DNA of 12,418 nucleotides from contig JANYGE010000243.1 of the NCBI GenBank assembly GCA_025362535.1, forward strand, positions 1 to 12,418, written 5' to 3'. Position numbers and translations under genes: made by a program. The stretch comes from Hyphomicrobiales bacterium. Lineage in GTDB: Bacteria; Pseudomonadota; Alphaproteobacteria; Rhizobiales; Aestuariivirgaceae. A model generated the notes under the pieces. It was given only the letters and a program-made list of their open reading frames with translations. It searched no databases and was not told where the DNA came from. Within the stretch, counting starts at the first letter, position 1, and each line of letters starts with the position of its first letter. Positions 1 to 6,966 of the stretch are shown here, one piece after another.

Positions 1-1941
1 CGTTTTTGTAAAGTGTTCAAGAATTTCAGGTCGTGTGATGATCACGCCGATGGGATGTCCATTGCCAGCGGGTTTTCCGATTGTCACAAAGTCTGGCACC
101 ACGCCATGATGCTGATGACCCCAAAGGGCGGTGCCCATGCGCCCAAAGCCAGACTGCACTTCATCGGCAATAAACAGACCGCCCGCCGCCCTCAATTTGC
201 CAACAATCCGACTGAGGTATTCTGCCGGTGCATCCAACATGCCGTTGCTCATAAAAGACGAGTCTACCATTGCAGCTGCAACACCAAATTTTGAGTGCAT
301 CAATTCAGCAATGGGGGCATCGGCAAGATCAGCATAGCGTTCAGCGAGATTGTTATCACCTTTTTTATAAGGGCCACGATATTCGTCAGGAGGCGGGATC
401 AAGCGGATGTGAGGGGCATTCCAATCTGCAACGGAGTTAGATGGCGAGAAGGGGTCAACGGCGTCGGTTATGCCATGGTATCCAAACTCCATGGCCATCC
501 CACCCGATTTACCAGTCCAAGCTTTGGCCATGCGCCAAGCTACATCATTGGCCTCGCTGCCGGAGTTCACATAGATCACAGCGGAAAGACTTTTATCGAG
601 CGTGGCCGCTAGCCTTTCGGCATAGGCAATCGATTGCTCAGAGAGGTAGCGCGTATTGGTGCTTAGTGTCCGCAATTGTCGTTGGATGGCGCCCACGACA
701 TAAGGATGGCAATGGCCCACATGCGGAACGTTATTATAGCAATCGAGATATTTTCTTCCATCTGCGGCGGTGAGCCAAACACCTTCGCCTTTTACGAGAT
801 GCAAAGGCCGATCATAAAACATGTAAAGCCGATTTCCCATCACTGCGCGGCGACGCTCTAACATTTGATTAACAGTTGATAGCGCTGTTTCTTGCTGGGA
901 TGGAAATGTGGCTGCGCGCCTGGCAACAGAGGTGATATGTTCTCGCGTCGCCTCAAGCTCATCCAATAATGGAAATGAACGTTTGGTGTCTTCCAAGTAT
1001 GATGCATCTCCGGCACCACCATTCGACCGCAAACGTAAGATGAGCGGGGCCATCAAAAGCCTCGTTTCAATCAATGGCAAAAGCACATCGATTTCATCTT
1101 CTTCAAGGGGAGTGATGGATTGATAGCCTCTGACAATCTCCAACACGACTCGCGCATTGTCTTGGCCAGGTGATATAAAGTCAGCAATTGTATTCGATAC
1201 ATCTTGAATCAGTGCACCGTGGACCATATCGCCAAAATCAATGATGCCGCTAATGTCACCATTGTTGATCAGCATATTATAGGGATGAACATCACCATGA
1301 ATGATTTGGCGGCGTAGTTTTGCGAGCTTTGGCAGAGTTTCGGTGCAAAAACTTGAAATGATCGGTTGTGCCCGCGCCTGCTCTTCATCTGGAAACACGC
1401 CAACATGTTCTAACAGATCAGGCAGGCGGCGGTGATCCCAAGCTAGGTGCCGTGTTCCGGGTGCTGTATGAATGAAGCCGCGCAAGGCTTTGCCCAAACG
1501 CGCTACCAATTGGCCAACCACATAGAGTTGGTCATTTGAAAGTTTGGTCGTCGCAATAACATCTCCTGGTAGAAACGATAGCACAATGACGCAGTGGTTT
1601 AACCCACGATGGTTCAACAGGCCCATGGATTGACCTTGAAGTGTTTGCCGTACGCGCGGCACTGGCAAGCTGGGGTCGGTCCTCGCGATATGCTCAAGCG
1701 CCATCACTTGACATTCAAACAAAGCGAAAACTTCGTGGGGGTTACAGAGCCTTAACAGCCACTCGGTTCCTTCGTGGTCAGTGATTTGAAAATTCTGATC
1801 TCTTTCCCCAGCCAGCTTCTTCCATCTGCCGTGCAAACCATACAGCTCCATGGCGCATGCTGATAAAACATCAAGCGACACGTCAGGGGGCTGTAGGTTA
1901 TCGAGAAGGGCGGTTGAGGATGGAATATTATTACTGGGCAT
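1..1941 (-). CDS. Kinase / class III PLP phospho-lyase fusion protein (C-terminus beyond window)
   Basis: Bases 1941 to 1 form one uninterrupted minus-strand frame of 647 codons with no stop, so the gene runs off the left edge. Residues ~25-330 are an APH-fold small-molecule kinase: GERDQNF at 45-51, Brenner motif HGDVHPYN at 215-222 (catalytic D217, N222) and IDFGD at 234-238. Residues ~365-647 are a class III aminotransferase-fold lyase: CYNNVPHVGHCHP at 401-413, NSGSEAND at 459-466, IADEVQSGFGR at 591-601 (PLP-ring Asp593) and GKPAGNGHP at 622-630 (Schiff-base Lys623). These lyase motifs resemble human ETNPPL/PHYKPL, which eliminate ammonia and phosphate from phosphoethanolamine or phosphohydroxylysine to give an aldehyde. 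The inferred role is to phosphorylate an amino-alcohol and then cleave it. An unusual point is Arg64 (WLLRLCNP) where APH kinases normally have the ATP-binding Lys. About 100 C-terminal residues are probably missing. Start ATG 1941 follows the aldehyde dehydrogenase stop by 77 nt and has only a weak Shine-Dalgarno; in-frame TTG 1953 is the alternative. Confidence 0.9.
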   Translation of the reverse strand, partial: MPSNNIPSSTALLDNLQPPDVSLDVLSACAMELYGLHGRWKKLAGERDQNFQITDHEGTEWLLRLCNPHEVFALFECQVMALEHIARTDPSLPVPRVRQTLQGQSMGLLNHRGLNHCVIVLSFLPGDVIATTKLSNDQLYVVGQLVARLGKALRGFIHTAPGTRHLAWDHRRLPDLLEHVGVFPDEEQARAQPIISSFCTETLPKLAKLRRQIIHGDVHPYNMLINNGDISGIIDFGDMVHGALIQDVSNTIADFISPGQDNARVVLEIVRGYQSITPLEEDEIDVLLPLIETRLLMAPLILRLRSNGGAGDASYLEDTKRSFPLLDELEATREHITSVARRAATFPSQQETALSTVNQMLERRRAVMGNRLYMFYDRPLHLVKGEGVWLTAADGRKYLDCYNNVPHVGHCHPYVVGAIQRQLRTLSTNTRYLSEQSIAYAERLAATLDKSLSAVIYVNSGSEANDVAWRMAKAWTGKSGGMAMEFGYHGITDAVDPFSPSNSVADWNAPHIRLIPPPDEYRGPYKKGDNNLAERYADLADAPIAELMHSKFGVAAAMVDSSFMSNGMLDAPAEYLSRIVGKLRAAGGLFIADEVQSGFGRMGTALWGHQHHGVVPDFVTIGKPAGNGHPIGVIITRPEILEHFTKT

Positions 1942-2018
1942 TAGTGCATCCAAATCTCTAATTTTGCGATGTTTGATCTGAAACTTGGACTGGAAATAGG
2001 TGTTCTGATCCCTTGTCG

Positions 2019-3455
2019 TTAGGCTAGGACATAGGCTGTCTTCACTGATGTGTAGAAATCAACGGCAAAGCGACCTTGTTCACGTGAACCCATGCTAGAA
2101 CCCTTGCGACCACCGAAAGGAACGTGATAATCCACGCCTGCGGTTGGCAGGTTGACCATCACCATGCCAGCTTCAGATTTTTTACGGAAGTCAGTGGCAT
2201 ATTTAAGCGACGTCGTCACAATACCGGAAGACAATCCAAATTCAGTGTCGTTGGCCACGGCCAAGCCTTCTTCATAAGACGCAACCTTAATGACAGATGC
2301 GACTGGGCCAAACACTTCTTCACGGTTTATGCGCTGATCGTTTGTGGTGTTAATGAAAAGTGCGGGCGACAAATAGTGGCCCTTGGTTTCGCGGTTCAAG
2401 CGTTCGCCGCCAAAGGCAAGCTCACCACCTTCTTTACGCGCAATGTCGATATATTTTTCATCTTGCGCCATTTGGTCAGCATCAACCACCGGCCCCACAT
2501 GCGTGCCCTCTTTTAATGCATTATCAACTTTCAGAAGTTTCATGGCTGCAACCATTTTTTCAATGAACTGATCGTGAATGCCTTGCTGAACAATCACGCG
2601 CGTCGATGCGGTGCAGCGTTGGCCGGTTTGATAATAGGCCCCGTCAATAGCCGTGGCCACAGCTAGATCAATATTGGCATCATCGAGAACCACGAGTGGA
2701 TTCTTGCCGCCCATTTCGAGTTGGAATTTTGCGCCACGCGAAGCACAAGCCATGGCTACACGACCACCTGTTTCAACCGAGCCTGTAAATGAAATGGCTT
2801 TCACATCACGCGAGTCGAGCATGGTCTGCCCCACAACCGAGCCACGGCCCATTACCAAATTTAGAACGCCTTTGGGTAAACCTGCGCGTGAGATAATTTC
2901 TGTCAGTGCCCAAGCAGAACCTGGTACTAAATCGGCTGGCTTGAATACCACGGCATTACCATAGGCCAATGCTGGAGCCATTTTCCAAGCTGGAATGGCA
3001 ATCGGAAAGTTCCACGGACAAATGAGACCGACTACGCCTACAGCCTCGCGAGTCATCATTACATCCACACCGGGGCGCACAGAGGCCAATGCAACACCTT
3101 CAATGCGCAAAGCTTCTTGCGCAAAAAATTTAAAGATCTGGCCAGCGCGCAACACTTCACCAATACCAAAGGCCAATGGCTTGCCTTCTTCGCGTGATAA
3201 TAATTTCCCGAGTTCGTCTTTACGCGCCACCAGTTCAAGGCCGACTTTTTCGAGAATATCGGCGCGTTGCTGTGGTGTGGTTGCAGTCCACGCAGGCTGT
3301 GCTGCTTTGGCAGCAGCAATTGCATCACGCGTTTGTGCTGCGTCAGCTTGTGCGTACTGGCCCACAATTTCTGTGATGTCAGATGGATTGATATTGTCGC
3401 GAACGCTTTGGCCTGCAACCCATTCGCCGTTGATGTAATTCTTTTTCAAATCCAT
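2019..3455 (-). CDS. NAD(P)-dependent aldehyde dehydrogenase, alpha-ketoglutaric semialdehyde dehydrogenase-like
   Basis: This 478-residue protein is a full-length ALDH-superfamily enzyme that oxidises an aldehyde to the carboxylate in the cytoplasm. Visible motifs are PWNFP with Asn149, the cofactor-binding lysine in FKPAD (Lys172), FTGS at 223-226, general base Glu247 in LEMGGKNP, nucleophile Cys281 in GQRCTAST, and EEVFGP at 379-384. The N-terminal INPSD and C-terminal PFGGRKGSSMGSREQG...FYTSVKTAYV resemble alpha-ketoglutaric semialdehyde dehydrogenases, but substrate cannot be assigned from motifs. Start ATG 3455 has a good ribosome-binding site, AAAGGA at 3467-3462, six bases upstream. 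It is the first gene after the hairpin terminator and lies just upstream of the kinase/phospho-lyase fusion. The inferred job is to oxidise the aldehyde that the lyase, or the Rieske/aminotransferase steps, release. No lesion is seen. Confidence 0.95.
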   Translation of the reverse strand: MDLKKNYINGEWVAGQSVRDNINPSDITEIVGQYAQADAAQTRDAIAAAKAAQPAWTATTPQQRADILEKVGLELVARKDELGKLLSREEGKPLAFGIGEVLRAGQIFKFFAQEALRIEGVALASVRPGVDVMMTREAVGVVGLICPWNFPIAIPAWKMAPALAYGNAVVFKPADLVPGSAWALTEIISRAGLPKGVLNLVMGRGSVVGQTMLDSRDVKAISFTGSVETGGRVAMACASRGAKFQLEMGGKNPLVVLDDANIDLAVATAIDGAYYQTGQRCTASTRVIVQQGIHDQFIEKMVAAMKLLKVDNALKEGTHVGPVVDADQMAQDEKYIDIARKEGGELAFGGERLNRETKGHYLSPALFINTTNDQRINREEVFGPVASVIKVASYEEGLAVANDTEFGLSSGIVTTSLKYATDFRKKSEAGMVMVNLPTAGVDYHVPFGGRKGSSMGSREQGRFAVDFYTSVKTAYVLA

Positions 3456-3504
3456 AATCTATCCTTTGTCATGTTACTGGGCTGACCCATCTTGCAAGCG
3501 CTAG

Positions 3505-3533
3505 ACACTATGCGTTGCTTGATGCGGGCTCAA
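3505..3533 (-). promoter_or_regulatory. Possible sigma-70-like promoter for aldehyde dehydrogenase gene
   Basis: Reading the minus strand, TTGAGC (3533-3528) is followed after 17 bases by TAGTGT (3510-3505), a modest match to -35/-10 boxes. It sits directly after the terminator T-tract and about 50 bases before the start codon. Two small palindromes, AGCGCT (3502-3497) and CTTGCAAG (3498-3491), overlap just downstream and could form an operator, but are short enough to be chance. The main argument for a promoter is position: a terminator lies immediately upstream and a new gene pair follows. Confidence 0.3.
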
Positions 3534-3536
3534 TCT

Positions 3537-3568
3537 AAAAAGTTACGGGGTGGCTTTAGGCCACCCCG
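3537..3568 (-). terminator. Rho-independent terminator of the Rieske/ABC operon
   Basis: On the minus strand CGGGGTGGC (3568-3560), loop CTAAA and GCCACCCCG (3554-3546) form a perfect 9-bp GC-rich stem with a 5-base loop. TAAC and five T residues (3541-3537) follow. It lies 25 bases after the stop codon of the decayed permease and before the aldehyde dehydrogenase gene, so it probably closes the long operon. There is no comparable T-tract on the plus-strand side, so it appears directed to the minus strand. Confidence 0.8.
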
Positions 3569-3592
3569 CGGTATTCGTCATGCTATTTTTGT

Positions 3593-4554
3593 TTAGCCAT
3601 TTTGGCCAAGATTGCTGAAGCGCTTTGCATCTGATGATTTCAACCGTGAAGCTAGCAGAAGCCCAACTATAGCGGCCACAATCACCAAACTTGGTAAAAT
3701 AACACCCAGCGCACCTGATGTACCAGTCAATCCACCGAAATTCGCGAAGATATAGATAAACAGAGCGATCATGATAAGGCCAGCGACAATCGGTGCGATC
3801 TTGCTTGCGAAAGCATTTTCACCACGACCATCTTTGTTGAAGAAGGCCACCACGGCGAATGAGGCAATCGCCATCATGGCAATAATACCCAAGGTACCGA
3901 TCTGGCTGATCCAAGCAAACAAATTCAATATTGGATCAAGACCCAAAAATGCAAAGAGACCAACCACAATCACAGCAACAATTGTTTGGCGATTGACCCC
4001 ATATAAGGGCTCTGGAAGGTTGAGTGGGTTACGCCAAAGTTTGACGGCAGCAGGCCTTCACGGCCCATACATAGGTATAACGCGCGATGTAGATGTGAAA
4101 GGCACTGACGGCTGCGAAGATTGATGTGACGAACAATATACCCATAATATTTGCTATTGTTCCGCCAGCATAACGGCCTACAATATCGAAGAGATAGGTT
4201 GTTGGATCATAATTTACGGCTGTCAATGTGGGGATAAGTTTATCAACACCTGCAGCTGCCCCGCCTAAGAGGCCCAGCAAACCAATTTGCATGCATTATA
4301 TGAAAGCAATGCGATTGCAGCCACAGTGCCACCCGCCATGCCGCCAAGGCCGCGTGATGTGAAAGCATAGAACGCACCAGCATTGCTGATATAGCGCGCC
4401 ATGGCCATATAACCCACAGCGAAGAGCTGCATGAGTGCTGTCACCAAAATAAATGTAAATGGCGCGCCTGTTCCATTGCCCAAAAGAAAGGCCAGTGGAA
4501 GTGCGTCAACGGCTCTGGTCAGATGGCAAGGTTCAATATAAAGTAATCATGCAT
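3593..4554 (-). pseudogene. Decayed APC-superfamily amino-acid/amine permease
   Basis: Three minus-strand fragments together spell the start and end of one APC permease. They are LPLAFLLGNGTGAP through LLSYNA (about 4501-4292), MQIGLLGLLGG through ARYTYV (4292-4069), and MGREGLLPSNF...SPYMG continuing into NRQTIVAVIVVGLFAFLGLDP through the stop at 3593. Each join needs one extra base: near 4505 (PLT|ALPLAF), at 4292/4293 (SYNA|MQIG, where GCATGC replaces an expected GCAATGC), near 4069 (YV|MGREG), and in the G-run at 4000-3997 (MG|VNRQ). An in-frame junction near 4248 (GAAAG|VDKL) appears to lack roughly 140 central residues, since intact relatives are about 480 residues against ~310 codons here. 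The N-terminus is also short; ATG 4554 is only a nominal limit because its frame stops after 11 codons. It is the last gene before the terminator. It was probably a second importer, now non-functional; substrate unknown. Confidence 0.85.
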
Positions 4555-4578
4555 TAGGCGCCGGAACTGGATTTATAC

Positions 4579-4941
4579 TTATTCCAATGGTGTTTCTGGT
4601 CCGGCAATGTGAACCGCCAGCAGACAACCATTGGGTGTATATGAATTGTGTTCTGTGCCATCACGCAGCCAGATCAAATCACCTTTTTTGAAAACACGCC
4701 CATCATTTTCGATCAATTCGCCCTCTAGGATCAAAAATTGTTCATGACCATTATGCCGATGGCTTCGAGTTCTCATGCCTGCTGGCATTCGATAAACGTG
4801 AAATCCAACACCAAGAGGTTGGCTATCGTCAAGTTGCAGAATTGCATCACCGAATGCCACGCCATCATCATAGATGAATGATTTAAAATCAGCGGTATAG
4901 ATGTTCGCCACCCGCAGATCTTCTTCTTTTACTTTTTTCAT
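4579..4941 (-). CDS. Small single-domain cupin, ChrR-type cupin fold
   Basis: This 120-residue protein is a single cupin barrel. Motif 1 fits G(X)5HXH(X)3E(X)6G exactly at residues 55-74, with candidate metal ligands His61, His63 and Glu67; motif 2 (GDLIWLRDGTEH, 87-97) provides His97 but has RDG in place of the usual PxG. The ending WLRDGTEHNSYTPNGCLLAVHI resembles ChrR-type cupins, which can be anti-sigma metal-binding domains or small dioxygenase-like enzymes. No N-terminal anti-sigma helix domain is present, so I favour a stand-alone metal-binding or enzymatic role in the pathway. The frame extends upstream to 5034, but ATG 4941 is chosen because AGGAGA lies at 4957-4952 and the preceding gene stops one base before (TGAAATG). 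Exact function is unknown. Confidence 0.85.
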   Translation of the reverse strand: MKKVKEEDLRVANIYTADFKSFIYDDGVAFGDAILQLDDSQPLGVGFHVYRMPAGMRTRSHRHNGHEQFLILEGELIENDGRVFKKGDLIWLRDGTEHNSYTPNGCLLAVHIAGPETPLE

Positions 4942-4942
4942 T

Positions 4943-5191
4943 TCAACTCTTTCTCCTGATAAGGTGTGCAACCTCATTTTCACATTCTGCCGTTGTGAGC
5001 GCGAGACGTGGGTCGCTGTTATCGTCTTTTGCAAGTGTGCGATAAATTTCGAGCGCTTTGCTGCTCAGTTCTCCGTGCTGATAGAAATACATTGCTGCTG
5101 CATAGCGAATGGTCCCCGATCCGCGCGTCGCATGGGCTGTCTTGAGGAGATCAAGTTGAGTGATGTCTTCGCTTGTGGTGAGGTTTGTCAT
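4943..5191 (-). CDS. Small conserved-looking protein of unknown function, 82 residues
   Basis: I do not recognise this family. The 82-residue product is soluble-looking, with no signal peptide, membrane segment or Cys/His metal cluster (a single Cys at 70). It seems mainly helical: QLDLLKTAH, then SGTIRYAAAMYFYQHGEL and SSKALEIYRTLAKDD, followed by DPRLAL and a charged C-terminal helix ending HLIRRKS. The pattern resembles a short TPR-like helical pair but is too short to call. It is probably a real gene: it starts four bases after the potI stop, ends one base before the cupin start, and the frame is filled by plausible residues. The frame extends to 5230 but that would overlap potI; ATG 5191 lacks a clear Shine-Dalgarno, so coupling to potI translation is likely. 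It may be an accessory or regulatory partner in the pathway. Confidence 0.7.
   Translation of the reverse strand: MTNLTTSEDITQLDLLKTAHATRGSGTIRYAAAMYFYQHGELSSKALEIYRTLAKDDNSDPRLALTTAECENEVAHLIRRKS
4952..4957 (-). promoter_or_regulatory. Ribosome-binding site fixing the cupin start
   Basis: AGGAGA on the minus strand ends 10 bases before ATG 4941, inside the end of the upstream small gene. It selects this start over the longer in-frame ATG at 5034 and suits translational coupling between the two genes. Confidence 0.6.
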
Positions 5192-5195
5192 TGGA

Positions 5196-6035
5196 TTATT
5201 TATTCGCTGCAATAGCCATTTGAATATCACGCTCGCGGCGATGTTCTGTACGTGCCAAGATAATGGCTGAGATAGTTACCCCTAGCGCAACAACCAGCAC
5301 AATGACTGTGGCCAGTGCGTTAATGTCCGGCGTCACGCCTAGTTTCACCTTGCTCCAAATCAGCATTGGCAGCGTGGTGTAACCTGGTCCTGTTGTGAAA
5401 CTGGTGATAACGACATCATCGAGTGAGATAGTAAAGGCAAGCAACCAACCAGATACAATAGCAGGCGAGATGATCGGCAGTGTTACATCACGAAGGACCT
5501 GCCATGGACGCGATCCAAGATCCATCGCCGCTTCTTCGATCGACATATCCATTGACATCAGGCGTGATTGCACAATTGTGGTGACATAGGTCATTGAAAA
5601 CGTGATGTGCGCGATAGTGATGGTGGTAAAGCCACGTTGGCTTGGCCAACCAATCCATTCTGCCATCATGATAAAGAGCAGAAGTGATGAAATGCCGGTA
5701 ATTACTTCCGGCATTATGAGTGGAGCGGTGACAAGGCCCGAAAATGTTGCGCGGCCGCGAAATTGCCGGAAACGGGCCAAGGCCAAGCCAGCGAGGGTGC
5801 CAAGCATGGTAGCAATTGTCGCGCTGAGAAGTGCAATTTCTAGTGAGAGCAGCGCTGCGTCTAAAATCTGCTTATTGCTGAACAGCTTGCCATACCACTG
5901 GGTTGAGAAACCACCCCAAACGGTTGCTAAGCGGGATTTATTAAACGAGAAAAAGATCATCGAGAGGATTGGCACATAGAAGAATGTCAATCCAAAAAAC
6001 AACATGCTCAGTAAGAAAGTCGGGCGTTTTTGCAT
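5196..6035 (-). CDS. potI: Polyamine-type ABC transporter permease, PotI/PotC family
   Basis: This 279-residue inner-membrane protein has about six hydrophobic segments. The cytoplasmic EAA loop is at 168-187 (EAAMDLGSRPWQ...VTLP, with Gly174 and LP at 186-187), which docks with the ATPase. After the EAA loop it has the sequence ISLDDVVITSFTTGPG typical of PotC/PotI permeases. It would pair with the preceding permease to form the translocation channel. The frame extends to 6125, but ATG 6035 is chosen because GGGAGG (6049-6044) lies eight bases upstream, the encoded N-terminus runs straight into the first membrane helix, and the potH stop is one base away (TGATATG). No lesion is seen. Confidence 0.93.
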   Translation of the reverse strand: MQKRPTFLLSMLFFGLTFFYVPILSMIFFSFNKSRLATVWGGFSTQWYGKLFSNKQILDAALLSLEIALLSATIATMLGTLAGLALARFRQFRGRATFSGLVTAPLIMPEVITGISSLLLFIMMAEWIGWPSQRGFTTITIAHITFSMTYVTTIVQSRLMSMDMSIEEAAMDLGSRPWQVLRDVTLPIISPAIVSGWLLAFTISLDDVVITSFTTGPGYTTLPMLIWSKVKLGVTPDINALATVIVLVVALGVTISAIILARTEHRRERDIQMAIAANK

Positions 6036-6036
6036 A

Positions 6037-6966
6037 TCAGGTGCCTCCCGCCTTCCCGGCCCGTGCCTCAAAGTGATTGTAAAGAACCAAAGGCACGACC
6101 AGCAACAATAAAAGCGCAACGGCAACAGTGGATGCCATGGGCCAATCTCGATTTGAACCGAATTCTTGCTGGATCACGCGACCAATCATCGGATCGGCAG
6201 CACTGCCAACAAGGCTTGGAATGATGAGTTCACCTGATGCCGGGATAAACACCAGAAGGCCCCCCGCAATAATACCGGGAATGGAGAGGGGCAAGGTTAC
6301 ATCTTTGAAGACCTGCCAAGGCCGCGATCCGAGATCCATCGCCGCTTCATTGAGCGTCATGTCGAGCTTTTCCAAATTGGCATAGAGCGGCAGGATCATA
6401 AAGGGTAGATAAGAGTAGACCATCACGAGCACGACGGCGAAATTAGTATTCATCAACTGAAAGCCAGTGACTTCCCAGCTGCTCGGCACCACAGCATTAT
6501 AGATCACCGTTAGCAGTTGATTGAACCAGCTGTTCTTTCCCATAAGTCCAATCCACGCGTAAACGCGCAAAAGGAAGGATGTCCAAAACGGCAAAATAAT
6601 CAGCATCAGCAGAAGGCGCTGTGCCGATTTATTCACACGGGTGATGCCGAGGGCCATTGGATAGCCAATCAGCAGGCACAGCAGCGTCGCAATTGCTGCA
6701 TTATAAAGTGAGATGAACGTGGAGCGAATATAGAGTGAGTCCGAGAAAAGACGGATGTAGGTTTCAAAACGAATATAGGGCCATTCTGGCAAGAAGGCGA
6801 AAGGTGGCGACTCCGTTGCAGTTTTAGCAAAGCTCATCACGATGACGATGATAAATGGGATGACGAAGAAGGCGATCAGCCATGCATAGGGAGCAACAAT
6901 GATAATATCGCGCCAGCCGCGGCGATTGAACCAATTAGCGTGCGGCTTGTTTGAGATGTTGCTCAT
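6037..6966 (-). CDS. potH: Polyamine-type ABC transporter permease, PotH/PotB family
   Basis: This 309-residue integral membrane protein has a charged N-terminal tail and then about six membrane segments; the first is around residues 20-45. The EAA loop is at 207-226 (EAAMDLGSRPWQVFKDVTLP, Gly213). The sequence IPASGELIIPSLVGSA at 241-256 is typical of PotB/PotH permeases. It is the partner of PotI in the membrane channel. ATG 6966 overlaps the potG stop by four bases (ATGA), indicating translational coupling and supporting this start. Length and motifs match a functional family member. Confidence 0.94.
   Translation of the reverse strand: MSNISNKPHANWFNRRGWRDIIIVAPYAWLIAFFVIPFIIVIVMSFAKTATESPPFAFLPEWPYIRFETYIRLFSDSLYIRSTFISLYNAAIATLLCLLIGYPMALGITRVNKSAQRLLLMLIILPFWTSFLLRVYAWIGLMGKNSWFNQLLTVIYNAVVPSSWEVTGFQLMNTNFAVVLVMVYSYLPFMILPLYANLEKLDMTLNEAAMDLGSRPWQVFKDVTLPLSIPGIIAGGLLVFIPASGELIIPSLVGSAADPMIGRVIQQEFGSNRDWPMASTVAVALLLLLVVPLVLYNHFEARAGKAGGT

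Noticed and set aside
13..1123. Several overlapping plus-strand open frames at the left end.
   Set aside because: The minus strand is continuously open from 1941 to 1 and encodes recognisable kinase and lyase motifs; the plus-strand frames are its antisense shadows.
1..1941. Suspected frameshifted gene because no minus-strand stop-to-start frame is delimited here.
   Set aside because: Codon-by-codon translation shows no stop or frame change; the stop simply lies beyond the window.
1942..2018. Possible separate promoter or terminator between the dehydrogenase and kinase-lyase genes.
   Set aside because: The 77 bases show no hairpin with a T-tract and no convincing promoter boxes; co-transcription is simpler.
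2995..3438. Plus-strand frame of about 147 codons.
   Set aside because: It is antisense to the conserved aldehyde dehydrogenase and has no family resemblance or ribosome-binding site.
3593..4554. Programmed frameshifting or several small membrane proteins as an explanation for the broken permease.
   Set aside because: Four shifts plus a missing central part and short N-terminus fit decay of one gene; no slippery-site arrangement repeats at the joins.
5490..6350. Near-repeat of about 50 bases shared by the two permease genes (near 5490-5540 and 6301-6350).
   Set aside because: It encodes the conserved EAA loop in both permeases (EAAMDLGSRPWQ), so it reflects family homology rather than a mobile or regulatory repeat.
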